Shown here: one piece after another, positions 31,813 to 45,300 of the stretch
How the letters are laid out: each line of letters begins with the position of its first letter
Numbering within the stretch: position 1 is the stretch's first letter
Origin: Chrysaora quinquecirrha
Lineage: Eukaryota > Cnidaria > Scyphozoa > Semaeostomeae > Pelagiidae
Direction of reading: 5' to 3'
DNA length: 64,000 nucleotides
NCBI GenBank assembly: GCA_014526335.1
Contig: JACTAT010000021.1
Location: 105,750 to 169,749, forward strand
Notes under the pieces: generated by a model
What the model was told of the DNA's origin: nothing
Database searches by the model: none
Seen by the model: only the letters and a program-made list of their open reading frames with translations
Program-made: the position numbers and the translations under genes

Positions 31813-33270
31813 GACTAGCTCTTGCCCGTGTAAGACCACCGCCTCATGAGGACCACCGCCTCTGATGAACTCCGCCAATAAGAGCTTTGACCTAAAAGAC
31901 ACTGTGCATTGAGGTGGCTATATTTTCTGTTAATCAAAATCTTGATCTCAATCTTAATGTTAGTCTAGTCTTAATCTTAGTCTTCAAGTTAAATGGAATC
32001 TTAATCTTAACTTCTACCTGAATTGGAATGTTAACCTTAATGTTAATCTAAATGTTAATCTTAATCTTAATCTTAATCTTAATCTGTATCTGAATCTAAA
32101 TCTGAATCTAAATCTGAATCTAAATCTGAATCTTAATTCTAACCTTAATCTTAAGGTTAATCTTAATCTTAGTCTTAGTTAATCTTGAACTCCATCTTAA
32201 TATTAGTCTTAGTCTTTGTTAGTCTTGGTCTAAGTATCAGTATTTCATTTTTGAAATTAAACTTAAAGTTCATTTTGAAATGAGTCTTTATCTGAACCTT
32301 GATGTTAATCTTGATGTAAATCTGAAATAATGTTGAAACTTGAACTTAATGTTTAGGTTGTTCTTTATCGCCACATGCAATAATGCCAATGTCAAACTTT
32401 ATCATCATCTTAATTCATCTTCATACTCTTAGATGCCAAATAAACGTCCTCCGGTTTATTAATTTTGAGGTTTTCCCCACCCACAGGGCCTTAGTAGGAC
32501 CCCCCTATTTATTAATTTTTGAAGAAACAATTTCACTTGTGATAGGATGAAACTACGTTTATTAATTGCCGACATTGATTTGGACCCCGTTGGTATACCT
32601 AATGGTATTGGCCTTAATGTAAATATTAATAAAATTGAAATTTAATATAATTTATAATTTAAAATAATTTAATATAATTCTAAATTCTTCAGCTACAATA
32701 AAACTTTAAATTAAATGAAAGATGAAATAAAAATGAAAATAAAATCCAAATGAACATGAAAGTTAGTGTCAGTGTTGAGAGATAAATTGAAAATAAATTT
32801 ATAATTGAAAAGATATGAGTAAAAATAGATCTAAAGATTTGAGTCATTCCAAAAAGCCTTCTTGTTTTGTCAAAGTGACTTTTTGTTATTAGAAAAAATT
32901 GTAAAATATTTAAATCACAAAAACAAAAATTTCATATTTCTTAGCAGAGGATAATCTCCAGGTGGTCCTAATATTCATAGAAGGGAACAACAAAACACGT
33001 TAAAAAATAATGTCAAAAAGAAACTAAAAAAGTTATACCCAAAGCAAATTTTAGTTCCCAGACATCTCCACGGACTTTTGAAAACATTTCCAACACAAAA
33101 ACGACAGAAATAAATTGAAAGTAAATTTATAATTGAAAAGATATGAGTAAAAATGGATCTAAAGATTTCAGTCATTCCAAAAAGCCTTCTTGTTGTGTCA
33201 AAGTGACATTTAGATATTAAAAAAAAATTGTAAAATATTTAGATCGCAAAAACAAAAACACCAAAAATTT

Positions 33271-33343
33271 TGCCCTGGAGGGGACTTGAACTCTGGTCTC
33301 TCCTGTTAGCAAGCGAGCATTTAACCACTCGGCTACACAGCCG
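33271..33343 (-). repeat. tRNA-like sequence 1, unit 1
   Basis: On the minus strand it contains TAGCCGAGTGG, a perfect A box, and AGTTCAAGTCCCC, one or two bases from the B-box consensus, with the spacing of a tRNA gene. The 5' acceptor half does not pair with the 3' CAGGGCA, so this is a tRNA-derived (SINE-like) sequence rather than a working tRNA. Leu/Ser-like in its D-arm. Confidence 0.65.
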
Positions 33344-33546
33344 TTTGCTTACTGTGCAACAATCTCCTAGTGCTCCTAATTAATATTCATGGAAGGGAAA
33401 AACAAAACACGATTAAAAATTATGTCTAACGAACTTAAAAATTAAACCAAAAGCAAATTTTAGTTACCAGACGACTCCTCGGCCTTTTGAAAACATTTCC
33501 AACACGAAAATAAGAGAAATAAAAAAATTCGAGAGAAAAAGACTTT

Positions 33547-33620
33547 CCCTTGAGGGGAGTCGAACTCACGACTCTGCATCGCAGCTCACGAGACACGCCG
33601 CCTTACCGACCGTGCCACTG
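33547..33620 (-). repeat. tRNA-like sequence 2, unit 1
   Basis: On the minus strand, TGGCACGGTCGGTAAGG resembles an A box and GAGTTCGACTCCCC is a near-perfect B box. It lies about 200 bp upstream (in minus-strand sense) of tRNA-like 1. The acceptor stem is not intact. Confidence 0.65.
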
Positions 33621-34049
33621 TGCGTTGTTGTGGTTTAGTGATAATCCTCCTAGTGAGAACAATTGGGCGATTGTTCAAACAGGCACCAATGACGCACTTC
33701 AAAGAAGGGTTAGCCCCAATTACCCCAGAAGCGAAAGAAGTTTGCAAAAAATGAAAGGGCGATGACACGCCTACCCCACTGTCGGCCGAGCAGCGAAAAA
33801 GTCGGAAAAGCGTACCACTTACGACTTGGGAGGAGTGACGGTCGAAAAACCGGTTTCCATGGAAATTACCATTTTAGTATAAGAGACTAGCTCTTGCCCG
33901 TCTAAGACCACCGCCTCGTGAGGACCACCGCCTCATGAGGACCACCGCCTTATAAGGTTAGTGCATTAAAATTATTGAGAGAAGCCATTCCATCATCCAG
34001 ATGCAACCTCTACTTAGTTCCTTGATTTATTCGTAGGTCATTTTTCTTG

Positions 34050-34680
34050 TTTTAGTCCAGGTTCCTGTTCCCTTTAGCCACTTAAGGTTCTGTTCCTTGG
34101 CCTAAATCACGGGTCTTATAATGGGTCCTGATCGTATTCCCGGGGTCCCTCTTAAGTCAAAGGTCCTGTTCCCCAGCCCCACTAAAGGTTCTCTTGTTTG
34201 GCCTTAGCCCAGGGTCCTGCTTCCTGGTCCCACTTAAAGTCCTGTTCCTTGTCCTTAGTCCGGTCCTGTTCTCTTTTGCCACTTAAGGCTCTGTTCCTTG
34301 GCCTAAGTCCAGGGTCCTTAAGTCTTGATAATGGGTCCTGATCGTATTCCCAGGGTTCCTCTCCAGTCAAAGGTCCTGTTCCCCAGTCCCACTTAATGCT
34401 CTGTTATTTAGTCTTAGTCCAGGGTGCTGCTTCCTGTTCTCACTTAAAGTCCTGTTCCTTGATCTTAGTCCAGGGTACTTAGTCCACTATAATGTTCCTT
34501 AGTCCTGAAATTATTCATTGTGGTTGGTCCATTCCTTCAGTTTCATTACTGTGTCCTTCCTGTTGTTTCCTAGTCCCAGTGAAGGTCCTGGTCCATGGTG
34601 TTAGTCAAAGGTCCTTTGCCGATTCTCAAGTTCCGTTCCTCGGTGTTGTTGTTCGAGCAGTTCGTTGGTCCAGGTTTTGA
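34050..34680. repeat. GTCCTGTTCCTTGGTCTTAG minisatellite
   Basis: Degenerate units of about 50-60 bp based on AGTCCAGGGTCCT and CACTTAAGGTCCTGTTCC. The same family appears at 43,085-43,600 and, in another variant, at 50,390-50,790. Apparent ORFs over it are repeats only. Confidence 0.8.
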
Positions 34681-35580
34681 TAGCATCATTCTTCCTCTCT
34701 GCGTTTGAATGGGCTTTGTTAACCATGAAATGCACTTTCAAGTTTTCAATAACTTTTTGAAATAAGGTAATGGCATATCCTAGAGAAGTATTTGGACAAA
34801 GCATATCCCACAAGAATGAGCTGAATACATTGAAAAACTTGTTATGTCTGCAAATGTCTTTATTTGTTCAATCTCAATGCGGAGGGGTGATTCAGTCCTT
34901 GGAAATCTCGTACACTTTAGCTGGAAATACGATTGTTTTCATGAAAATCCTTGAGAAATCATTTTGTTTTCATACAAATCTCCTACACGTTTTTGGAGAG
35001 TGAAAAGCCCCTCGCTCAACGCGATGATAGCATGATGAGAGAATGCTGCTTTACGGAACTAAGATGTAAACAATGTCAATTCGAACCGACACAAAATTGT
35101 GATCCCTACACACAGAAACTCGAACTTGTATTGAACTTGAAAACGGCTCAATTTGAATACCAAAAAATTTTCATGTTAGGTCATCGAAATTTGGAAATGA
35201 AATTTAGGGCTCCAGCGCCGTAAAAAGCAAACTTCTAAAGCACCCTTTTATTTGCATTAAATATTTCTTAAATGTATTATTGATTCTGATGATTCTTAAC
35301 GTTGATACGATTTTCGCCTTATAAACTTAGTGAGGTAAAAATCGAACAGACTTTCATAAAAACGAAATGCCTTGGAAGAGGGGGAAGACCCCTACACGCA
35401 CTAAGAAATTCAAGCTGGTATTGAGCTTGAAAACGGTACAATTTAAATACCAAAAAAACATACCATTTTCATGTTTGTTCATTGAAATCCAGAAACTAAA
35501 TAATATCTCCAGCACGGTATAAAGCAAACTTCCAAAGAACCCTTGTAGTTGCATTAGAAATTTCAGAAAACCGAGAAGGA

Positions 35581-36350
35581 AACCCGTCAAAACAAAACCA
35601 TATTTTCCTTTTAGATGGAAGTCGTGCCAAGGGTCACGGTCACGCACAGTAGGCTTGCTTTGTTTCACAAAGTTTAATCGAGCTGTCAACAAACCAAAGA
35701 ATCAAGCAGTGAAAAGAAACACAAAGAAATCAGCTTCGCCCAGCAGCACAGAAAACCAAAACACGGTTATTTCAGCTCGAAAACAGTTAAATTAATTCCA
35801 ATTTTTAATCATTTCGTAAGAAAACGGTGTTCCCAAACGAAAACACGAAAAATCGAAACGAATTTCGGCGCGAGTTTTGTTGAAACCTGCAAGTAAAGTT
35901 TCGGCCTGCCGGGCGATTGTTGTTCAATTTCGACTGGCGCCAGTGACGCAGATGAAAGGAGGGGAAACCCGTCAAAACAAAACCATATTTTCCTCTTAGA
36001 CGGAAGTCGTGCCAAGGGTCACGGTCACGCACAGTAGGCTTGCTTTGTGTCACAAAGTTTAATCGAGCTGTCAACAAACCAAAGAATCAAGCAGTGAAAA
36101 GAAACACAAAGAAATCAGCTTCGCCCAGCAGCACAGAAAACCAAAACACGGTTATTTCAGCTCGAAAACAGTTAAATTAATTCCAATTTTTAATCATTTC
36201 GTAAGAAAACGGTGTTCCCAAACGAAAACACGAAAAATTGAAACGAATTTCGGCGCGAGTTTTGTTGAAACCTGCAAGTAAAGTTTCGGCCTGCCGGGCG
36301 ATTGTTGTTCAATTTCGACTGGCGCCAGTGACGCAGATGAAAGGAGGGTT
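35581..36350. repeat. 385 bp tandem duplication
   Basis: 35,581-35,965 and 35,966-36,350 are nearly identical direct copies, from AACCCGTCAAAACAAAACCA to GACGCAGATGAAAGGAGGG. There are only about two or three differences, so the duplication is recent. Confidence 0.9.
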
Positions 36351-37945
36351 AGCCCCAATTACCCCCGAAACGACGGCAGGTTTGGGAGAAACGAAGGGCG
36401 ATGGCTCGCCTACCCCACGGGCGGCAGAGCAGAGAGCAAGCCGGAAAGGCGTACGACGTGCGAGGTCGGAGGAGTGACTGTGACAAAATCGGTTGCCATG
36501 ACCACTCCTGTTTTAGGATAGTAGACTAGCCCTTGCCCGTGTAAGACCACCGCCTCACGAGGAACACTGCCTCGAATGAACTCCGCCAACAACAACTTCC
36601 ACCTAAAAGGCACTGTGCATTGAGGTGGCCATATTCGCTGTTAATCTAAATCTTGATCTTAATCTTAATGTTAGTCTAGTCTTAATCTAAGTCTTCAACT
36701 TGAATGTAATCTTACTCTTAACTTCTACCTGAATTGGAATCTAAACCTTAATCTTAGTCTTAATGTTAATCTGAATCAGAATCTAAATTTCACATTTAAT
36801 ATTAACCTTACTCTTAATCTTAATGCTAATGTTAATCTTAATCTTAGCCTTAGAAATCTTGAACTCCATCTTAATATTAGTCTTAGTCTGTGTTAGTCTT
36901 GGTCCAAGTATCAGTCTTTCATTTCTGAATTTAAACTTAAAGTTATTCTTAATTCATAAACTGAAGCTCTTAATCTAAGTCTTCAACTTGAATGTAATCT
37001 TGCTCTTAACTTCTACCTGAATTGGAATCTTAACCTTAATCTTAATCTTAATGTTAATCTGAATCAGAATCTAAATTTCACATTTAATATTAACCTTACT
37101 CTTAATCTTAATGCTAATGTTAATCTTAATCTTAGCCTTTGAGAAATCTTGAACTCCATCTTAATATTAGTCTTAGTCTGTGTTAGTCTTGGTCCAAGTA
37201 TCAGCCTTTCATTTCTGAATTTGAACTTAAAGTTATTCTTAATTTGTAAACTGAAGCTCATTTTCAAATCAGTCTTAATCTGAGCCTTTATGTTAATCCT
37301 CATGTAAATCTGAAATAACATTGAAACTTACAATTAACGTTAATGTTGTTGTTTATCACCACATGCAAGAATGTCAATCCCAAACTTTGTCATCATCTTA
37401 ATTCATCTTCATACTCTTAGATACCAAATAAACGTCCCCTCCTTTACTAATTTTGAGTTTTTCCCCACCCACAGGGCCTTATTAGGACCCCCCATTTATT
37501 AATGTTCGAAGAAACAATTTCACTTGGGAAAGGATGAAACTACGTTAATTATTTTTCCCTCAACCCTGGATCTTATAAGGACCCCCCTGTTTATTGAAAT
37601 TTGAAAAGAAATTCCCAGACCCCCCTATCAATTAGGACCCTCCGTTTATTTGGTACTTAAGAGTATTGGCCTTAATGTTAATATTAGTGAAAGTGAAATT
37701 AGTCTTTAGTTTAAAATAAATTATAATATTATTCTCATTTCTTCAGCTGCAATAAAAATTTAGATTAAAATCAAAGATGAAATTAAAATTGAAATGAATT
37801 GAAAATAAATTTAAAGGATATGAGAAAAAATAGATCTAAAGATTTGAGTCATTCCAAAAAGCATTCTAGTTTTGTCAAAGTGACTTTAAGACATTGAAAA
37901 GAATTGTAAACTATTTAAATCACAAAAACAAAAACACCAAAAATT

Positions 37946-38018
37946 TGCCCTTGAGGGGTTTTGAACTCCAGCCATCCTGGTCAGCAGGCGAGCATTTAAC
38001 CACTCGGCTACACAACCG
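37946..38018 (-). repeat. tRNA-like sequence 1, unit 3
   Basis: Minus-strand A box TAGCCGAGTGG is intact. The B box is altered to AGTTCAAAACCCC. Same position in the unit as 33,271-33,343. Confidence 0.6.
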
Positions 38019-38216
38019 TATAGCTCAGGGGAGGATAATCTCCTAGTGGTTCTTGAATTCATGCAAGGGAACAACAAAACACGTTAAAAAAATATGTCTG
38101 ACGAACTTAAAAATTAAACCAAAAGCAAATTTTAGTTACCAGACGTCTCCTCGGCCTTGGGAAAACATTTCCAACACGAAAATAACGGAAATAAAAAAAT
38201 TCGAAAGGAAAAGATT

Positions 38217-38291
38217 TGCCCCTGAGAGGAGTCGAACTACCAACTCCGCATCTCAGCTCACAAGACACGCCGCTTTACCGACCGTGCTACA
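38217..38291 (-). repeat. tRNA-like sequence 2, unit 3
   Basis: Minus-strand B box reads TAGTTCGACTCCTC, one change from unit 1; the A-box region is GTAGCACGGTCGGTAAAG. Confidence 0.6.
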
Positions 38292-38558
38292 GTGCCTTTT
38301 TGCGATTCGGTGATAATCCTCCTACAGAAAACAATCGGACAATGGTTAAAACAGGCACCAATGACGCACTTCAAAGAAGGGTTAGCCCCAACTACCCCAG
38401 AAGCGAGGGGAGTTTGCAAAAAAAGAGAGGGTGATGACACGCCTACCCCATGGTCGGCAGAGCAGGGAAAAAGTGGGGAAGTCGTGCCACCTACCACATC
38501 GGCACAACTGCTAAGACAAAATCGGTTTCCATGGAAATTACCATTTTAATATTAGAGA

Positions 38559-40264
38559 GACTAGCCCTTGCCCGTGTAAGACCACCGCCTCACGAGGACC
38601 ACCGCCTGCGATGAACTCCGCCAATAAAAACTTTCACCTAAAAGACACTATGCATGAAGGTGGCTTTATTTGCTGTTAATCTAAATCTTAATCTTAATGT
38701 TAATGTTAGTCTAGTCTTAATCTTCGTCTCCAACTTTAATGGAATCTTAATCTTAACTTCTACCTGAATTGGAATCTTAACCTTAATGTTAATCTAAATG
38801 TTTATCTTAAGTAGAATCTGAATCTTAATTTTAATCTTAATCTTTATCTGAATTTAAATCTTAATCTTAGTGTTAGTAAATCTTGAAATCAATCTTAATA
38901 TTAGTCTTAGTCTGTGTTAGTCTTGGTCTTAGTATCAGTCTTAAGTCTAGTCTTAATCTTAGTCTTCAACTTAAATGGAATCTTAATCTTAACTTCCACC
39001 TGAATTGGAATCTTAACCTTAATCTTAATGTAAATGTTAATCTTAATTAGAATCTGAATCTTAATATTAATCTTAATCTTACACTTAATCGTAATCTTAA
39101 TGTAAATCTTAACATTAGTGTTAGTAAATCTTGAAATCAATCTTAAAATTAGTATTAGTCTGTGTTGGTCTTGGCCTAAGTATCAGTCTTTCATTTTTGA
39201 ACTGAAATTCAAAGTTATTCCTAATTTGCAAAGTGAAGCTCATTTTAAAATCAGGTTAATCTGAACCTTTATGTTAATGTTGATGTAAATCTGAAATGAC
39301 CTTGAAACTTACAATTAATGTTAATGTTGCTGTTTATCGCCACATGCAATAATGCCAATCTCAAACTTTATCATCATCTTAATTCATCTTCATACTCTTA
39401 GATGCCGAATAAATGTCTCACCATTTACTAACTTTGAGCTTTTCCCTCACCCCCCGGACCTTATTAGGACCCCAATTTATTAATTTGTGGAAAAACTATT
39501 TCACTTGTGAAAGGGTTAAACAACGTTTATTAATTTTCCCCCAGCCCGGGACCTTATTAGAACCCCCTGCTTATTGAATTTTCCAACCCCCCTCCGTTTA
39601 TTTGGACGCCCAGTTTATTTTGTACCTAAGATTATTGGCCTTAATGTTGATATTAGTAAAAGTGAAATTAATCATTAATTTAAAATAAATTCTAATATTA
39701 TTCTAAATTCTTCAGCTGCAATAAAACTTCGAATTAAAATCAAAGATGAAATTAGATATAATTGAAATAAAAACGAAATGGAAATGAAAGTTAGTGTTAA
39801 GAGATATAAATGGAAAATAAATTAATAATTTAAAAGAAATGAGAAAAAATAGATCTAAAGATTTGCGTCATTCAAAAAACCTTCTAGTTTTGTCGAAGTG
39901 AATTTTAGACATTGAAAAGAATTGTAAACTATTAAAATCACAAAAACAAAAGCACCAAAAGTTTGCCCTTGAAGGGAATTGAACTCCAGCCATCCCAGGT
40001 AGCAGGCAAGCACTTAACCACTCGGCTACACTGCCGTACTGCTAAGCTGACGATAATCTCCTAGTGGTCCTAATATTCATGGAAGGGGAAAACAAAACAC
40101 GTTAAAAAAATTATGTCTGACGAACTTGAAAATTAAACCAAATGCAAAATTTGGTTACCAGACGTCTCCTCGGCCTTTTGAAAACATTTGCAACACGAAA
40201 ATAACAGAAAGAAAAAAATTCGAAAGGAAAAGATTTTCTCCTGAGGGACATATTAGTATATACA
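38559..40264 (-). repeat. Tandem array unit 4 (3' truncated)
   Basis: Header, TTAATC tract (38,675-39,180) and tRNA-like 1 are present. The unit stops a few bases into tRNA-like 2 (CTCCTGAGGG at about 40,240) and joins ACATATTAGTATATACA before the next header, so tRNA-like 2 and the end module are missing. Confidence 0.85.
39964..40035 (-). repeat. tRNA-like sequence 1, unit 4
   Basis: Minus-strand A box TAGCCGAGTGG is intact and the B box reads AGTTCAATTCCC. Confidence 0.6.
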
Positions 40265-41731
40265 GACTAGCTCTTGCCCGTGTAAGACCACCGCCTCATG
40301 AGGACCACCGCCTCTGATGAACTCCGCCAATAAGAGCTTCGACCTAAAAGACACTGTGCATTGAGGTGGCTATATTTTCTGTTAATCAAAATCTTGATCT
40401 CAATCTTAATGTTAGTCTAGTCTTAATCTTAGTCTTCAAGTTAAATGGAATCTTAATCTTAACTTCTACCTGAATTGGAATGTTAACCTTAATGTTAATC
40501 TAAATGTTAATCTAAATGTTAATCTTAATCTTAATCTGAATCTGTATCTGAATCTAAATCTGAATCTAAATCTGAATCTTAATTCTAACCTTAATCTTAA
40601 GCTTAATCTTAATCTTAGTCTTAGTTAATCTTGAACTCCATCTTAATATTAGTCTTAGTCTTTGTTAGTCTTGGTCTAAGTATCAGTATTTCATTTTTGA
40701 AATTAAACTTAAAGTTCATTTTGAAATGAGTCTTTATCTGAACCTTGATGTTAATCTTGATGTAAATCTGAAATAATGTTGAAACTTGAACTTAATGTTT
40801 AGGTTGTTCTTTATCGCCACATGCAATAATGCCAATGTCAAACTTTATCATCATCTTAATTCATCTTCATACTCTTAGATGCCAAATATACGTCCTCCGG
40901 TTTATTAATTTTGAGTTTTCCCCACCCACAGGGCCTTAGTAGAACCCCCTATTTATTAATTTTGAAGAAACAATTTCACTTGTGATAGGATGAAACTACG
41001 TTTATTAATTGCCGACATTGATTTGGACCCCCCGTTGGTATACCTAATGGTATTGGCCTTAATGTAAATATTAATAAAATTGAAATTTACTATAATTTAT
41101 AATTTAAAATAATTTAATATAATTCTAAATTTTTCAGCTACAATAAAACTTTAAATTAAATGAAAGATGAAATGAAAATGAAAATAAAATCCAAATGAAC
41201 ATGAAAGTTAGTGTCAGTGTTGAGAGATAAATTGAAAATAAATTTATAATTGAAAAGATATGAGTAAAATAGATCTAAAGATTTGAGTCATTCCAAAAAG
41301 CCTTCTTGTTTTGTCAAAGTGACTTTTTGTTATTAGAAAAATTGTAAAATATTTAAATCACAAAACAAAAACACCAAAAATTGCCTTTGAGGGACTGCCA
41401 TATTTCTTAGTAGAGGATAATCTCCAGGTGGTCCTAATATTCATAGAAGGAACAACAAAACACGTTAAAAATAATGTCAAAACAAACTAAAAAATTATAC
41501 CCAAAGCAAATTTTAGTTCCCAGACATCTCCTCGGACTTTTGAAAACATTGCCAACACAAAAACGACAGAAATAAATTGAAAGTAAATTTATAATTGAAA
41601 AGATATGAGTAAAAATAGATCTAAAGATTTCAGTCATTCCAAAAAGCCTTCTTGTTGTGTCAAAGTAACATTTAGATATTAAAAAAAATTGTAAAATATT
41701 TAGATCGCAAAAACAAAAACACCAAAAATTT

Positions 41732-41803
41732 TGCCCTGGAGGGGACTTGAACTCCGGTCTCCATGATTAGCAGGCGAGCATTTAACCACTCGGCTACACA
41801 GCA
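41732..41803 (-). repeat. tRNA-like sequence 1, unit 5
   Basis: Minus-strand A box TAGCCGAGTGG and B box AGTTCAAGTCCCC intact. A broken second piece (GCCTTTGAGGGACTGCC) is at about 41,385. Confidence 0.6.
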
Positions 41804-42003
41804 GTTTGCTTAGTGAGCAACAATCTCCTAGTGGTCCTAATATTCATGGAAGGGAAAAACAAAACACGATAAAAAATTATGTCTAACGAACTTACAAATT
41901 AAACCAAAAGCAAATTTTAGTTACCAGACGACTCCTCGGCCTTTTGAAAACATTTCTAACACGAAAATAAGAGAAATAAAAAAATTCGAGAGAAAAAGAC
42001 TTT

Positions 42004-42075
42004 CCCTTGAGGGGAGTCGAACTCCCAACTCTGCATCACAGCTCATGAGACACGCCGCTTTACCGACCGTGCCAC
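42004..42075 (-). repeat. tRNA-like sequence 2, unit 5
   Basis: Minus-strand B box GAGTTCGACTCCCC is intact, as in unit 1. Confidence 0.6.
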
Positions 42076-42341
42076 TGTGTGTTGTTGTGATTTAGTGATA
42101 ATCCTCCTAGTGAGAACAATCGGACAATGGTTAAAGCAGGCACCAATGACGCACTTCAAAGAAGGGTTAGCCCCAGTTACCCCAGAAGGGAAGGCAGTTC
42201 GCAAAAAACGAAAGGGCGATGACACGCCTACCCCACGGTCGGCAGAGCAGCGAAAAAGTCGGAAAATCGTACCATTGCCAACTTCGGAGGAGTGACGGTC
42301 GAAAAACCGGTTTCCATGGAAATTACCATTTTAGTATAAGA

Positions 42342-45300
42342 GATAGCCCTTGCCCGTGTAAGACCACCGCCTCACGAGGACCATCGCCTCTGGTCAACTC
42401 CGCCAATAACAACTTCCACCTAAAAAGCACTGTGTATTGAGGTGGCTATATTTTCTGTTAATCTAAGTCTTAATATTAATCTTAACGTTAGTCTAGTCTT
42501 AGTCTTAGTCTTCAAGTTGAATGCAATGTTAATCTTAACTTCTATCTGAATTGGAATCTTAACCTTAATGTTAATCTGAATGTTAATCTTAATCAGAATC
42601 TTAATCTTAATCTTAATCTTAATCTTAATCTTACTCTTACTCTTAATCTTAATGTTAATCTTAATCTTAGTCTTAGTAAATCTTGAACTCCATCCTAATA
42701 TTAGTCTTAGTCTGTGTTAGTCTTGGTCTAAGTATCAGTTTTCATTTTCATTTTGAATTAAGAATAACTTAAAGTTATTCTTAATTTGTAAACTGAAGCT
42801 TATCTTAAATAAACCTTGATCTTTATCTTAATATTATTCTTAGCCTTAGTCTTAATCTTAGTCTTCAACTTAAATGGAACCTCGATCGTCAATTTCACCT
42901 GAATTTGAATCTTAATTCTAATGTTAATCTTAATCGTAATGCAATGTTAATCTTAATCTTAATGTAGTCTGAAACTGAATCTTAATCTGGAACTTAATTC
43001 TAATATTAGTATTAGTGTTGGTAGTTACTCTAAATTAGAATCTTATTCTTATTCTTATTCTTAATTTTAATGTAAGCTCTTTAGTTCTTAGTCCAAGGTC
43101 CTATTTCCTTTTACCACTTAAGGTCCTGTTCGTTGGTGTTAGTCCAGGGTCTTTAAGCAATGATAATGGGTCCTGTTTTGGCTCCCTGTCCAGGGTTCCC
43201 CTCCAAGGAAAGGTCACATTCCCCAGTCCCACTTATCTTCATATTCTTTTGCGTAAGTCCAGGATCCTTAAGCTGGTAATGAGTCTAATTTCCTGTTCTG
43301 TGTGCAGGGTTCCCTGTCCAGTCCAGGGTCCTGTTTCCTGCTCCAACTCAAGGTCCTGTTCCTTGGGCTTTGTCTAGGGTCCTTGGTCCACGACAATGTT
43401 TCTTAGTCCTTAAATGATTGATCCTTGTCAGTACCATTCCTTCCATCCTTTCATTTTATTCTCTGTTGTGCTCCTCAATCTTTATATTCTTCATGTTGTC
43501 CAGTCCTGTTAATGAGTATTGTCCAGTGGCCTATTTCCTGGTCCTAGTGAAGGTCCTGTTCCTTGGTCTTAGTCCAAGGTCCCTAGCAAATTCTTAAACT
43601 TAATTAATGTTCATCTTAGTGCTGGCTCCAAACCCAAAGTCCATGTTATATCAATCTTAACTAATGAAAATCTCATTCTTGGTCTTAGGGCAAGTCTTTA
43701 ACTTAAGTATGAAATTTATATCAACCTTAATCATAACGTTAAACTTTACCTTAATCGTAATCTTAAGCTTAATATTAGTTTCAGTGTTAGTCTTAGTCCA
43801 ATTCATCATCGTAAAGTTGAGGTTAATCTTAAATGTAATATTACTCGTAACCTTAAACTTAAATTTAGACTTAGTCTTAAACTTAAACTTCATGTTAATG
43901 TTAGTTGCAAACACAAATTTCATTCACAAGAATCTTAATCTTTATCAACATGTTAACCTGAAATTAAAAATTTACTCTTAAGTTTAATCTCAATCTTATT
44001 CTTAGTCTTAATTTTAAATTTTATCTTAAATCTTCTCCTTGTGTTAATATTGATGTTCATGTCTATTTCCTCATTGACGTTCATATTGTCGAACTCTATT
44101 TCAAGTTGGAGTATGTTAGTCCTATAATTGTTTATCCTATAATTCCTTAGTGCCGTTCCTAGGTGTTGTTCCCGAGTCTCTCCATTGTTTATGTTTCATC
44201 TATTCCAAAAAGGCTCCTCAGTCCAAGGTCCAGTTCATTAGTCAAGGTTTTATCAACGCTCGTTACTCCTGCTGTTCTATCTATCTACACGGTTACGAGA
44301 ATTCCCTTTGACAGAAAACAGGTGTAAACAACAACGTTATTAACGATGAAATTTAAATGCAAAAACATATATAATTTTCGGGTTGATCATGTAAAGAAAC
44401 ACAGGAAATACAGCATAAATAGAACTTGTAGTCAGATTTAATATTACTGAAGTTTATTTTCGTATATCATGGAAGCAATTTACTTCATGTTATTCCGCAA
44501 GTTAGGGTGAAATAATTTGATAAAAAAAGACGTGCATCAAAACAAAATCTCTACATTTCTTTATGCATCTGGAAGGCGGAAGTCACGCGCAGGGCATGCA
44601 CAGACAATGGTTTACTTCCATAAACAAAACGAACTCCTCCTTTCAACAACCTATAAAATGTGTCAGTGAAAGAAATTAAAAGAAAATATTTTTCCATACG
44701 CAAATACATAGTAACGAAAACAGGCGATTCTATATTGGAAAATTTTAGGCTGCATCCTTCCCGATCGAGAGAATTTTTATTGGCCCGCAAAATAATTTCA
44801 AATGGAGAGAAAAACGAACCTGCATGCACCCAGGGATCAATGCTGCTTGACAGAAAATTACTGTAAGCCTGTGTTGTTTACAAAAGTAAAACAACGAAAC
44901 GAAAAAAGAAAATGAAAATTAGCAGCTTTTCTGTCGAAACGAACTGGAGATCGCATTTCACATAAAATGTGTCAGTGACAGAAATTGAAAGAAAATGTTT
45001 TTCCTTAAGCAAACAGTAATAAAAACAGGTTATTCTATGTCGGAAAATTTAGGTTGCTTCTTCCCCATGGAGAGAATTTTTATTGGCCCACAAAAGCAAA
45101 TTTAATTTTAAACTCTTGAATATGAAATCACTGACAACTACTGTTTATTTTCAAATGGAGAGAAAAAGGTACCTGCATGCACCCAGGGGAACAATGCCGC
45201 TTGCTGACTGAAAATTACTGCACTAATCTATTTTGTTGCAACATATTTTAATTTCTGCGTACAGTTATGTTGTTTACAAAAGTAAAACAATGAAACGAAG

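Larger units (their letters stand above)
31813..33884 (-). repeat. Tandem array unit 1
   Basis: About 2 kb. In plus-strand order: header GACTAGCTCTTGCCCGTGTA with ACCACCGCCTCATGAGG repeats; a degenerate TTAATC hexamer tract (about 31,925-32,350); a segment with CGTCCTCCGGTTTATTAATT; an AT-rich part; tRNA-like 1; tRNA-like 2; and the end module GGTTAGCCCCAATTACCCC to TTTTAGTATAAGA. About 97% like unit 5. The strand given is that of the tRNA-like promoters. Confidence 0.85.
33885..36523 (-). repeat. Tandem array unit 2 (core replaced)
   Basis: It has the header and the end module of the array, but the TTAATC tract and both tRNA-like sequences are replaced by a GTCCTGTTCCTTGG-type minisatellite (34,050-34,680), unclassified sequence (34,680-35,560) and a 385 bp tandem duplication. 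Confidence 0.75.
36524..38558 (-). repeat. Tandem array unit 3
   Basis: Complete unit with header, long TTAATC tract (36,640-37,320, with an internal duplication of about 285 bp), CCCCCATTTATTAA segment, both tRNA-like sequences and end module. Confidence 0.85.
40265..42341 (-). repeat. Tandem array unit 5
   Basis: Near-identical to unit 1 over its whole length, including the odd ATCTGAATCTAAATCTGAAT run. Main differences are single-base indels in homopolymers and a changed segment near 41,395. Confidence 0.85.

Noticed and set aside
33271..33343. Functional tRNA gene (Leu/Ser-like)
   Set aside because: A and B boxes are good but the acceptor stem halves do not pair, and the sequence recurs in every array unit with the same defect.
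43657..43981. ORFs rich in Ile, Leu, Lys and Phe around 43.7-44.0 kb and 37-39 kb
   Set aside because: They are translations of the TTAATC-type repeats and have no sequence complexity of a real protein.
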